DNA of 24,757 nt from Ga0077553 sp038215275 (lineage in GTDB: Bacteria; Acidobacteriota; Terriglobia; Bryobacterales; Bryobacteraceae). Position 1 is the first letter of the stretch. Every line of letters starts with the position of its first letter. The position numbers were made by a program, and so were the translations under genes. The stretch covers positions 1-24,757 of the forward strand of contig JBBQRA010000071.1 of NCBI GenBank assembly GCA_038215275.1, read 5' to 3'. The notes beneath the pieces are model-generated. The model saw nothing but the letters and a program-made list of their open reading frames with translations, did no database searches and was not told where the DNA came from. Positions 7,462-15,433 of this stretch are shown here, one piece after another.

Positions 7462-8574
7462 ATGTTTCGATTTCTCAGCGTTGCGTTTCTGACCGGCATG
7501 ATGATGGCCACGGCCCAGGAGCCACCCGCCACTCCTCCGCGGCCGGCCCGCCCGCCACGGCCGGCGCCGCCGACGCGAGACCCGAATACGCCGGGGTACG
7601 TGAAGGCCAAAGAACTGCCCGATGGCGCCGTGCCGCCGGTGAACAAGAACGGCAACTTCATCATTGGTCCGACGCATCCCGCGGCTCCGGAGATGACGGT
7701 GCAGGCAGGCGTGCCTCAAGGCGAGGTCTGCGAGTTTACGATGGCATCGACCGATAGCAAGTTCTATCCTGGGATCGCGCGGGAGCCGGGGACGTTCGGC
7801 CGGCCAGATCCGGCCAACCCAGGGCGGTTGCTTGTGCAGAGCAATCCGGCGCCGTATACGCGAAAAGTGGCCGTCTATGTGCCGAAACAGTATGTGGCGG
7901 GCAAGGCGGCTCCGTTCATCGTAGGTGCGGACGGTCCGGACAGATCGCTCTTCATTGCGCTTGACAACCTGATTCACCAGAAGCGGGTGCCGGTGATGGT
8001 TGCGATCTCGATTGGCAACGGCAGCGGCGATGCGCAGGGGAGCCAGCGCGGTTTGGAGTACGACACGATGTCCGGCAAGTATGCCGAGTTTGTCGAAGCC
8101 GAGGTACTGCCGCTCGTCGAACAGAAGTGCAATGTGAAGCTGACCAAGGACCCGAATGGACGCGCGACTATGGGCGGCAGTTCTGGCGGTTCGGCTGCGT
8201 TGATTATGGCCTGGTATCACCCGGAGTGGTATCGGCGGGTGTTGACCTATTCCGGCACGTATGTGAATCAGCAGTGGCCGTACAACCCGGAAACGCCGCG
8301 CGGCGCTTGGGAGTTCCATGCCACGCTGATTCCGAACAGTCCGCGGAAGCCGCTCCGTCTATGGCTCGAGATCAGCGACCGGGACAACCTGAGCCGGGGC
8401 GACGACTACCATGACTGGGTATTGGCCAATGAAAATATGGCCAAGGTGCTGGCGGCGAAGAAGTACCCCTACCAGTTCGTATTCGCGCGGAACGCCGGGC
8501 ATACGGACCGGACGGTGAAGGCGCAGACGTTGCCGGCGGCGCTCGAATATATTTGGCAGGGCTACCCGCGGTAG
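7462..8574 (+). CDS. Secreted alpha/beta-hydrolase, Fes/esterase-D-like
   Basis: The 370-residue protein has a signal peptide (about 1-19, MFRFLSVAFLTGMMMATAQ) and a Pro/Arg-rich linker (20-45). The esterase domain follows: KVAVYVPKQY at about 135-144, the nucleophile motif GGSSGG with Ser240 as the likely catalytic residue, and NAGHTD with His347 as the likely catalytic His. An Asp in ISDRDNL (305-310) is a candidate acid. This is the layout of enterochelin-esterase-like and esterase-D-like enzymes; acidobacteria and planctomycetes carry many secreted ones that may act on acyl groups of plant polysaccharides. The substrate cannot be told from sequence. It stands alone on the plus strand, converging with the DUF1552 gene with only 12 bp between the stop codons. 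Confidence 0.88.
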   Translation: MFRFLSVAFLTGMMMATAQEPPATPPRPARPPRPAPPTRDPNTPGYVKAKELPDGAVPPVNKNGNFIIGPTHPAAPEMTVQAGVPQGEVCEFTMASTDSKFYPGIAREPGTFGRPDPANPGRLLVQSNPAPYTRKVAVYVPKQYVAGKAAPFIVGADGPDRSLFIALDNLIHQKRVPVMVAISIGNGSGDAQGSQRGLEYDTMSGKYAEFVEAEVLPLVEQKCNVKLTKDPNGRATMGGSSGGSAALIMAWYHPEWYRRVLTYSGTYVNQQWPYNPETPRGAWEFHATLIPNSPRKPLRLWLEISDRDNLSRGDDYHDWVLANENMAKVLAAKKYPYQFVFARNAGHTDRTVKAQTLPAALEYIWQGYPR

Positions 8575-8586
8575 CCATGCGCTTTT

Positions 8587-9918
8587 CTACAGGTCGGCGA
8601 GGCGCGTATCGGCGTCGCCGAAGCGATCGAGCTTCACGCCGACTCGATCCATCAATGACAGATAAAGGCTGCAGAGCTTGCGGTTGTCGTCGCCAGCCTT
8701 GAGGTAGTTCAGCGAACGTCCGGTTTTGAGGGTGCCGCCGAGGCCGCCCGCGAGGACGAGAGGCAGCCGCGAGTTGTCATGCTTGCGGCCGGACCAGAGG
8801 TTGTTGATGAACATGAGGCAGGAGTTGTCGAGCACGGTGCCTTCGCCTTCCGGCATGGCGTCGAGCTTGCCGGCGAGGTAAGCCAGTTGGCTGAGATGGA
8901 AGCGGGAGATGCGCTCGTAGCCGTCCGAAAGATTGTTGTGGGAGGCAGCGTGGTGGCCCTCCTTCACCTGCAGGAACGGGTAGTAAAGCGCCGAGAGGTC
9001 GCGGGCCAGAAGTAGGGTGGCGACGCGGGTCTTATCCGTCTGGAAGGCGATGGCGACAAGGTCGCACATCAGGCGGGCGTGCTCGCGAAGATCTTCGGGC
9101 AGGCCGTTGGCTGGGCGGTCCATGGTCCAGGCAGGCCGGTTCTTGCCCTTGGCCGCGTCGTCGGCAATGTTCTTGTTTTCGCGGGTACGTTCGATGCGGC
9201 GCTCGACTTCGCGGAGGCTCGTCATGTACTCGTCGAGCTTCGCCTTGTCGGTGGCGCTGATCTTGGTTGTGAGGGACGTGGCGCGGTCCTTAACGCGGTC
9301 GAGGATGCTGAGATTGCGGAGGCTGCCGCGGTTCTCGAACAGGCTGTCCCACGCGAGCGAAGGATAGACTTCGTTGGGCACGGGCGAATCGGAGCTTTGC
9401 CAGGAGATGTGCGAACTGTAGGCCATCGAGAAGTTGGTCTCGTGGTAGCCGGTCATCGGCTGTTCGCAGGCGAGGACGAGGCTTTGCTGCGCGGTGTCCT
9501 GACCGATGTGATTGGCGATCATCTGGTCGATCGTCGTACCGGCGTGGATAATGGGTCCGCGGTGGATGACCGCGCCGGAGAGCAGGCTGCCCGTTTGCGC
9601 CGGGTGAATGCCCTGGCCTGTGGCCATCTTCAGGTAGAGGCCGTCGATGACGTTGATCTTGTGCTTCAGCGGTTCAAGCACGGAAAGCGTGCGGCTGAGC
9701 TTCATGTCAACGCCGTTGCCTTCGGAGCTCCAATGATCCTCATTGACGCCATTGCCCATGAACAGGACGCCGAAGCGTTTCGGGAACACCGTGGTTTCGG
9801 GCTTGGCGTCGAAGGCCTGCAGCGATTCGAGCCACGGCAGCGCCATGGTGACGCCCGCGCCGCGCAGCACCGCGCGCCGGGCAATTCGGGTGGATTTCGG
9901 TTGTTCAGAACTGGGCAT
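8587..9918 (-). CDS. DUF1552 family protein, Tat-exported
   Basis: This 443-residue protein begins with a twin-arginine type signal (RIARRAVLRGAGVTMALPWL, about 11-30) followed by the DUF1552 opening PKRFGVLFMGNGVNEDHW. A central TSLREVERRIERTREN helix and the C-terminal FINNLWSGRKHDNSRLP, PLVLAGGLGG and GRSLNYL segments are family features. I start it at ATG 9918 rather than 9972: that puts the Tat signal near the N terminus and leaves 1 nt after the stop of the DUF1592 gene. DUF1552 proteins almost always accompany DUF1592-type heme proteins, as here. Their activity is unknown; periplasmic location is clear from the signal. Confidence 0.9.
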   Translation of the reverse strand: MPSSEQPKSTRIARRAVLRGAGVTMALPWLESLQAFDAKPETTVFPKRFGVLFMGNGVNEDHWSSEGNGVDMKLSRTLSVLEPLKHKINVIDGLYLKMATGQGIHPAQTGSLLSGAVIHRGPIIHAGTTIDQMIANHIGQDTAQQSLVLACEQPMTGYHETNFSMAYSSHISWQSSDSPVPNEVYPSLAWDSLFENRGSLRNLSILDRVKDRATSLTTKISATDKAKLDEYMTSLREVERRIERTRENKNIADDAAKGKNRPAWTMDRPANGLPEDLREHARLMCDLVAIAFQTDKTRVATLLLARDLSALYYPFLQVKEGHHAASHNNLSDGYERISRFHLSQLAYLAGKLDAMPEGEGTVLDNSCLMFINNLWSGRKHDNSRLPLVLAGGLGGTLKTGRSLNYLKAGDDNRKLCSLYLSLMDRVGVKLDRFGDADTRLADL

Positions 9919-9919
9919 C

Positions 9920-12913
9920 TTAACTGGCTCCACGTTTGGTGAGGACCTGCGGGCTTGCAAGTATCGTATCAATCAGCGTACCGAAACGGTTGCCGTTGGC
10001 AGCCAGGCGGGCGCGCATTTGTTCGACGGTGATTTCGTCCGAAAGCTGGAGCGAACGCCCCAAGGCGTAGGCGAGCAGCTTGCGGCAGAGGTTGTCCTGG
10101 AAGTCGTTTTCGCGCTTGGCGCGAATGTAGCTTTGGACGCCTTCGAGGCCTTCGCGCTGGCTGCCATCGGGGAAGGATGCCTGGATATCCACCGGGCGGC
10201 CGGCCAGATCCTTTTCGCGTTTTTCTCCGACAGGGCCGTAGCCTTCAAAGGCGAGGCCAAGCGAATCGAAGCGGGCGTGGCATCCGGCGCAGCTTGGGTT
10301 TTCGCGATGCTTGGCGAGCATTTCGCGGAGCGGCAGGTCGGCCTTGGCTTCGTCCTCCGGCAGTTCCGGGACGGAGGCGGGGGGCGGCGGGATCATCTCG
10401 CCGAGGACGCGCTTGGCGACCCAGTACCCACGCTTGACGGGGCTGGTGCGCAGGCCCGGGGCATTCTGCGTAAGAAAGACGGACATGGGCAGCAGACCGC
10501 CGCGGCCGTAGCGGCTGGCATCGTCAATGCGCATCCACTGTGCTGCTTTGCCTTCCACTTCGGGCATGCCGTAGTGCTTGGCGAGGACCGCATTGACGAA
10601 GGTGTGCTTGCCGTAAAGCAGGTCGAGGGTGGGGCGATTCTGCTGCATCACGTCGCTGAGGAAACGAACGGGTTCTTCAAACATGGCTTGGCGCAAATCG
10701 TTATCGAAGGCCGGGAAACGCTGGCGGTCGACCGCGTTGTGCTCTTCAAAGCGGCGGAAGCCGAGCCAGTGGCCGGCGAATTCGGTGGCGAAGCGCGTGG
10801 CGCGTTTGTCCTTGAGCATGCGGCGGGCTTGGGCCGTTAGCATGCCCGGTTGCCGGAGTTGACCGGCGGAGGCCACGCGGAGGAGTTCCTCGTCCGGCAC
10901 GCTGGACCAGAGGAAGAAGCTGAGGCGGCTGGCGAGGGCGAGGTCGGTTAGGGGTTGGGCTTTTGAAACGCGGCCGGGGGTGAGATCGATGCGGTAACTG
11001 AAATCGGGCGACATGAGGATGCCGACGACGGAGTCTCGGATGGCCTCTTCATGGGTGAGGCCGCTCTTGTCGCGCATCTGGCGATAGTACGCGAGGATGT
11101 CGGTCTTTTCAGCCGGGGTGAGAGGCCGGCGATAAGCTTTGCGCGCGAAATCGACCAAGGCGTTGAGATGGCGCGGCTCGGAGTCGGCGCGCGACTTTTC
11201 GACAGCGCGGATGGCGGCGTTGACGAAGGCGTAGTGTGCGGGAATGGCTTGCAGGGCCACCCGGCTGTTGGAATCGTCTGAGCGCGCCTTGTCCATGTAC
11301 TTCTCCTGAAGTGCCATAAGGATGGACTCGTGGGTGACGGGACGGTCGAGCGGGCGCTCGCTGCCGGACTCGCGGCCGTTGCCGAGGATTTCGCCGCTTT
11401 GATTAAAGTAGTACTGGGTGTAGGTGCGGATGCTGTGGTCGGCGATGAAGTCGAACTCCTGCCAGAGCTTTTCGAGTTCGGCCGTTTGCTTGGCGTCGAG
11501 GATGAGTTCGCGGAGTGGCTGATCGTCTCGGAAGTAGCCCATCACGTTGTGGAAGCCGGCGCTGAGGAGGCGGCCAGTGTCCTGCGTGAGGTCCGGGAAG
11601 AAGCGGCCGCGTTCGCTGATGTAGAACGCGTCAGGGAAGAGGTTGGCGAAGCGGGCGAAAGCGGCTTCATATTGCGGCCGCTGGCCGGCGGGGACGCGAA
11701 GCGGCTCCTGGTCTTCGAGCCGGGAGGTGACCATTTTGGCCGCGGCTTGGCGGGCGACGACGTCGGAGTTGCCGCGGACGAAAAACTGGCCGCGCTTGGG
11801 CGCCTCCGGGATCTCTGGCAGGGGCTTGCCGTCTTCGAGCAGGGCGTCGCGATCAAAGTCGCGGCGGTTGCGCGCGAATTGATTCAGCTTCCAGTTCATC
11901 AGCGGCTGCGAGGTGGCGCTGAGGCCTTGGACGAGGGGGCTGGAATAGTGCTTCGCGGTGAGGGCGCGGACGCGGACGACGTAATTGCGCATTTCGACCG
12001 TCCCTTCCCTTGCGAGGGTCGCCTGGCCGGATTTGGGGGTGGGAAGTTCGTGCCACATCGTCTGAATTTTGGCGAGGGGGCCGACGGTTTCGCGAGGGCC
12101 TTCGAGCACCCCCCAGAGCTGCGGCAGGTACTTGGGACTGACGTTGAGTTCGGCCGCGGTGGAGGCGAGCGTGGCGGCTGGCTTGCCAAGGACGATGCGG
12201 TGCTTGAAGCGCCAGGCGGCTTCAAAATAGGCGGCGTAGTCGGTGGGCTGCTGCAGGTAGAAATTGACGATGCGTTGAATGGCGTACTTCTCGCGGTCCG
12301 TTTCGACCAGCATCGGATGGGATGCGAAGTCGATGCCATCGGGCTTGAGGACGAGGTGGTTGCCGACTTCGCGGGCGGCCTGCAGATACTTGCTCAGGAG
12401 CGCGGGCGACATGGCGAGGGACTCGCCGGTGTTGTCGAAGCCTTCGGGGTTGGCGGGGTCGACGGGGAACTCGCGGGTGGGGCGGATGTCAACGCCGGTG
12501 AGATCGCGAATGGCGTAGTTGTACTCGGCGTTGCTGAGCCGGCGGGCGAGGACGATGCCAGGGTCTCCCGCGTTCTTGCGGGCTTCATGGTGGCGTACGG
12601 CTTCCACCCAGTCGATGACGCGCTTATTGGCCGCAGCCTCCGGGTGCTTCATCGGCTTGGGAGGCATGTCGCCGGCCTTCAATCGTTCAGCGACGAGGGC
12701 CCAGCGGGGATGGTCCTTCACGACGTCGGCGAGCGTGGAATAGCCCTTGAAGTCCAACTGGGCCGCCGGGGCCGAGCCGCTATGGCAACTGATGCAGTAG
12801 GTCGCCAGGAAAGGCTGCACGGTTTCGGTGAATCGCTTCTCGAGACCTGTTTCGACTGGTCCGGCAAACGCTGCCGTCAAACTGGCGGAAGCCAGGAAAA
12901 ACCACTTCATCAT
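9920..12913 (-). CDS. DUF1587/DUF1592/DUF1588/DUF1585 heme protein (planctomycete cytochrome type)
   Basis: The 997-residue protein has a signal peptide (about 1-17) and a cytochrome-like module with CISCH at 40-44 and GDMPP at about 81-85. DUF1587 follows at about 123-187 (ARRLSNAEYNYAIRDLTGVD). The middle part fits DUF1595/DUF1592. The DUF1588 region contains RTSPVKRGYWVAKRVLGE and a second heme-type motif, CAGCH, at 875-879. DUF1585 closes the protein (CRKLLAYALGRSLQLSDE to ILASPQVLTKR). Its ATG overlaps the stop codon of the quinoprotein gene (ATGA), and the DUF1552 start lies 1 nt after its own stop, so the three genes are translationally coupled. The two heme motifs point to electron transfer in the periplasm. 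The reaction is unknown. Confidence 0.92.
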   Translation of the reverse strand: MMKWFFLASASLTAAFAGPVETGLEKRFTETVQPFLATYCISCHSGSAPAAQLDFKGYSTLADVVKDHPRWALVAERLKAGDMPPKPMKHPEAAANKRVIDWVEAVRHHEARKNAGDPGIVLARRLSNAEYNYAIRDLTGVDIRPTREFPVDPANPEGFDNTGESLAMSPALLSKYLQAAREVGNHLVLKPDGIDFASHPMLVETDREKYAIQRIVNFYLQQPTDYAAYFEAAWRFKHRIVLGKPAATLASTAAELNVSPKYLPQLWGVLEGPRETVGPLAKIQTMWHELPTPKSGQATLAREGTVEMRNYVVRVRALTAKHYSSPLVQGLSATSQPLMNWKLNQFARNRRDFDRDALLEDGKPLPEIPEAPKRGQFFVRGNSDVVARQAAAKMVTSRLEDQEPLRVPAGQRPQYEAAFARFANLFPDAFYISERGRFFPDLTQDTGRLLSAGFHNVMGYFRDDQPLRELILDAKQTAELEKLWQEFDFIADHSIRTYTQYYFNQSGEILGNGRESGSERPLDRPVTHESILMALQEKYMDKARSDDSNSRVALQAIPAHYAFVNAAIRAVEKSRADSEPRHLNALVDFARKAYRRPLTPAEKTDILAYYRQMRDKSGLTHEEAIRDSVVGILMSPDFSYRIDLTPGRVSKAQPLTDLALASRLSFFLWSSVPDEELLRVASAGQLRQPGMLTAQARRMLKDKRATRFATEFAGHWLGFRRFEEHNAVDRQRFPAFDNDLRQAMFEEPVRFLSDVMQQNRPTLDLLYGKHTFVNAVLAKHYGMPEVEGKAAQWMRIDDASRYGRGGLLPMSVFLTQNAPGLRTSPVKRGYWVAKRVLGEMIPPPPASVPELPEDEAKADLPLREMLAKHRENPSCAGCHARFDSLGLAFEGYGPVGEKREKDLAGRPVDIQASFPDGSQREGLEGVQSYIRAKRENDFQDNLCRKLLAYALGRSLQLSDEITVEQMRARLAANGNRFGTLIDTILASPQVLTKRGAS

Positions 12914-14877
12914 TCCACTCCAAATGTGTAGACGACGCTACCGTTGACCAGCGCCACGTATTGCTTGTTATCGAACATATAAGTCATTGGCGAAGTATGC
13001 AATGACTCCGTGAAAGGAAAGTTCCATAGGCGCTTGCCGGTTTTCGCATCGGCCGCGGCGAGGGAGCCGCCGTCGTCGCCGAAGATGACGAGGCCACCCG
13101 AGGTGGTCAGGGTGCCGGTCCAGGTATCGCCGGGGCCGTCCTGCGGCACTTCCCAAACGACCTTTCCGGTTTCAATATCGAATGCCCGGAGGAACTTCTG
13201 CGGCTTGTCGTTGGGATCTCGCCGGCCGCCGCCGCCGAGGTAGTTGCGGCCTGCTTGCCAGGCGGGGGTCGTACGTTTGGTGTAAACCGCGCAGCGTTCG
13301 AGGGTGTTGACGTAGAAGAGGCGGGTGGCGGGGTTGAACGAGGTGGAGAAGAAGTTCGCGGCGCCTTCGACGGCGGGGCAGATCAGGGTGCCTTCGGGCG
13401 TGGGCGTCTGGTTTGGGTTCATCACGGGGCGGCCGTCGGGGGCGATCTCTTTGGCCCAGGTGAGCTTCTTCACCATGGGGCTGGCGAGCAGCATCTTGCC
13501 GTCCGTGCGGTCAAGGACATAAAGGAAGCCATTGCGGTTAGCTTGCAGGAGCAGCTTGCGGGGCTGGCCCTTCCACTGAGTATCGACGAGGACCACGGGC
13601 TGGACAGCGTCCCAATCCCACTCGTCGTGCGGCGTCGTTTGGAAGTGCCATTTCAGCTTGCCGTTGGTAACGTCGAGGGCGAGGATGGAACAGGTATAGA
13701 GGTTGTCTCCCAGGCGGTTATCGCCGTTGAAATCGGGGCCGGCATTGCCGGTAGGCCAGTAGATGGTCTTGGTGGAGGGATCGTAGCTGCCGGTGAGCCA
13801 AGTGGGTCCGCCGCCATGTTCAATGTCGATGCCCTGCCACGTCTCCGAGCCCTTTTCGCCGGGGGCGGGGATGGTCCAGAAGCGCCAGACCTCCTTGCCG
13901 GTCTGTTGGTCGTAGGCGGCGAGGAAGCCGCGGACACCCTCTTCGCCGCCCGCGGTACCGGCGACGACGAGGTTCTCGACGGCGAGTAGGGAGCCGGTGG
14001 CGTTGTAGTTCTTCTTGAAATCGGCCATCTCTGTATCCCAGAGCATCTGGCCGGTATGGCGATTGAGAGCGATGAGATGGGCGTGGTCGGTCTGCATGAA
14101 GACCTTGTCGCCGGCGACGGTGACGCTACGGTTGTTGCCTGGGGAACGAGCGTTGCCGATTAGTCCGGGGGTGGCAGGGCGGGAGTATTCCCACAGGCGA
14201 GCGCCGGAGCCGGCGTCGAGGGCGATAACGGTGTTCGTGTTCGTGACGTACATAACGCCGTCGTGGACCTGGGGGGTGCCTTGGAGGCGGCCGGCGTTGG
14301 GGACGGCGAAGACCCATTTGACGGCCATTTTGTCGACATTGGCCGGGGTCATCTGGGCAAGCGGAGCGTAGCGGTTGCCGCTGACGTCGCCGTGCATGCT
14401 AGGCCAATCAGCCTGGGAGGTGACGCGGCGGTAATGGTCCCCGGATTTGCGTAAGAGGTGAATGCGTTGGTCGTCGGTGCGGAGCTGAAGTTCGCGGCTG
14501 GTGCGGCCGATAGCGAGCCCGCTGAGGGAAGTCCCGTCGGTGAGTTTGACGTCGAGTCGGATGGCGGGCGCCCGGCGGCCGCGGCGGGCTTGTTGAAGCG
14601 TGCGCATAAAGGCTACGAGCGACTTCACCTCGCCGTCGGGCAGTTGCTTAAAGCCCGGCATGCCTTTGCGCGGCACGCCCTCCCGAATGATGGTGGCGAC
14701 CTCTTCGTCATTCTTGGTGGCGAGGGTGGGCAGGACGGTCGGCGCATGTTCGCCGCCGTTGCCATCGGTACCGTGGCAGCCGGAGCAGCGAGTTTGATAG
14801 ACGGTACGACCGTCGGGGATCTGCGCCCACAAGGCCGCGGCGCCGAACAAAGGCAACCAGAATGAACGAGTCTTCAC
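12910..14877 (-). CDS. PQQ-type dehydrogenase with N-terminal cytochrome c domain
   Basis: The 655-residue protein starts with a signal peptide (about 1-18) and a class I cytochrome c domain (CSGCH at 31-35, axial Met73 in KGMPGF). An eight-bladed quinoprotein propeller follows from about 158. Active-site positions of methanol/ethanol dehydrogenases are present: Glu312 (GGEEGVRG), Asn378 (PTGNAGPDF), catalytic Asp421 and Asp423 (HDEWDWD), and the NRNGFLYVLDRTDG segment. The adjacent Cys-Cys pair of classical enzymes is absent. Heme fusion at the N terminus, instead of the C terminus as in quinohemoprotein alcohol dehydrogenases, is unusual. Acidobacteria encode many such homologues, some thought not to hold PQQ, so cofactor use is open. 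The start codon is GTG at 14877-14875, chosen for the signal peptide; no Shine-Dalgarno sequence is visible. Confidence 0.9.
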   Translation of the reverse strand: MKTRSFWLPLFGAAALWAQIPDGRTVYQTRCSGCHGTDGNGGEHAPTVLPTLATKNDEEVATIIREGVPRKGMPGFKQLPDGEVKSLVAFMRTLQQARRGRRAPAIRLDVKLTDGTSLSGLAIGRTSRELQLRTDDQRIHLLRKSGDHYRRVTSQADWPSMHGDVSGNRYAPLAQMTPANVDKMAVKWVFAVPNAGRLQGTPQVHDGVMYVTNTNTVIALDAGSGARLWEYSRPATPGLIGNARSPGNNRSVTVAGDKVFMQTDHAHLIALNRHTGQMLWDTEMADFKKNYNATGSLLAVENLVVAGTAGGEEGVRGFLAAYDQQTGKEVWRFWTIPAPGEKGSETWQGIDIEHGGGPTWLTGSYDPSTKTIYWPTGNAGPDFNGDNRLGDNLYTCSILALDVTNGKLKWHFQTTPHDEWDWDAVQPVVLVDTQWKGQPRKLLLQANRNGFLYVLDRTDGKMLLASPMVKKLTWAKEIAPDGRPVMNPNQTPTPEGTLICPAVEGAANFFSTSFNPATRLFYVNTLERCAVYTKRTTPAWQAGRNYLGGGGRRDPNDKPQKFLRAFDIETGKVVWEVPQDGPGDTWTGTLTTSGGLVIFGDDGGSLAAADAKTGKRLWNFPFTESLHTSPMTYMFDNKQYVALVNGSVVYTFGVE

Positions 14878-14886
14878 ACTTAACAG

Positions 14887-14892
14887 ACTATC
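14887..14892 (-). promoter_or_regulatory. Candidate -10 hexamer (GATAGT) for the quinoprotein operon
   Basis: On the minus strand GATAGT ends 9 nt before the GTG start at 14877, with no purine-rich ribosome site between. The spacing resembles that at 5180, 5220 and 7462. No -35 element stands out. Confidence 0.3.
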
Positions 14893-14993
14893 AAGCCGGA
14901 GGGGAGGTTACCGTTTCTGTGAGTCATCCGCCGGGGCGGAGAATTGCTCCCCCCCAGCGAGGTGGTGGTTTTGCCGGACCTAGCTAGCGAAAC

Positions 14994-15200
14994 TTAGACA
15001 GAGCGGTGACGGGTCTCGAAATCGCTCAACTGCTGCTCGGCTTCGTCTTTGGCGATGCCGTAACGTTCCTGGATACGGCCGACGAGCTGGTCCCGGCGTC
15101 CTTCTGCCACATCGAGGTCGTCGTTGGTAAGTTCGCCCCATTCTTCGACGATCTTGCCTTTCATCTGCTTCCAGTTGCCCGCGAAAATATCGTTGTTCAC
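14994..15200 (-). CDS. CsbD family stress-response protein
   Basis: The 68-residue product reads NNDIFAGNWKQMKGKIVEEW and continues with ELTNDDLDVAEGRRDQLVGR and IQERYGIAKDEAEQQL, an almost textbook CsbD-like protein: small, soluble, helical and induced by general stress in many bacteria. Its biochemical function is unknown. The open frame extends upstream, but the proper start is GTG at 15200-15198, which has GAGGAG 7-8 nt ahead and gives the normal family length. It is transcribed away from the DUF892 gene, and a sigma54-type element lies 68 bp upstream (15268-15284), predicting a leader of about 57 nt. Confidence 0.92.
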   Translation of the reverse strand: MNNDIFAGNWKQMKGKIVEEWGELTNDDLDVAEGRRDQLVGRIQERYGIAKDEAEQQLSDFETRHRSV

Positions 15201-15267
15201 GCCTTTTCTCCTCTTGCAGTCGTTTCGTATCGCGAATGGGGCACTCCCCGCTCTACCTTTTTTTCGT

Positions 15268-15284
15268 TGCAGCCCGAAGGCCAA
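15268..15284 (-). promoter_or_regulatory. Sigma54-type promoter for csbD
   Basis: Read on the minus strand from 15284 to 15268, the sequence is TTGGCCTTCGGGCTGCA. It has the TTGGC (-24) and TGCA (-12) blocks with GG-N10-GC spacing. The predicted start of transcription is near 15257, upstream of the GAGGAG ribosome site and GTG start at 15200. Confidence 0.6.
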
Positions 15285-15362
15285 ACCGGAAAACTGCGAA
15301 ATCCGACGCCTGGTAACGAAGAAATGTGCGTGTGTGGGAGAAATCCACACTGCTTCCGGTTT
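15283..15362. repeat. Inverted repeats in the csbD/DUF892 divergent promoter region
   Basis: AAACCGGAA (15283-15291) and TTCCGGTTT (15354-15362) are perfect 9-bp inverted copies 62 bp apart. Between them GTGTGG (15332-15337) and CCACAC (15345-15350) form a second dyad with a 7-bp spacer. They lie between the two divergent sigma54-type promoters, a place where a shared activator could bind. Binding is inference; no match to a named operator was recognised. Confidence 0.4.
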
Positions 15363-15380
15363 CCTAAGCAACCTTGAAGT

Positions 15381-15397
15381 ATGGCTGACCAATTGCA
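15381..15397 (+). promoter_or_regulatory. Sigma54-type promoter for the DUF892 gene
   Basis: ATGGCTGACCAATTGCA carries TGGC at -24 and a perfect TTGCA at -12 with GG-N10-GC spacing. Transcription would start near 15408. This excludes the GTG at 15398 as translation start and supports ATG at 15434. Confidence 0.68.
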
Positions 15398-15433
15398 GTG
15401 AAGTCATGCGTAGCGAGGAACGAGACAAGTAGT

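Noticed and set aside
11330..12931. A 533-codon open frame on the plus strand opposite the DUF1592 heme gene, and a similar 407-codon frame at 1474-2697 opposite DUF1501
   Set aside because: Both are antisense shadows in GC-rich coding DNA. Their translations are dominated by Gly, Ala, Val, Glu and Asp with no domain, and the opposite strand encodes clear conserved families throughout.
15398..15433. Upstream GTG start (15398) adding 12 residues to the DUF892 protein
   Set aside because: It lies before the transcription start predicted from the sigma54-type element, has no ribosome site, and the added residues do not match the family.
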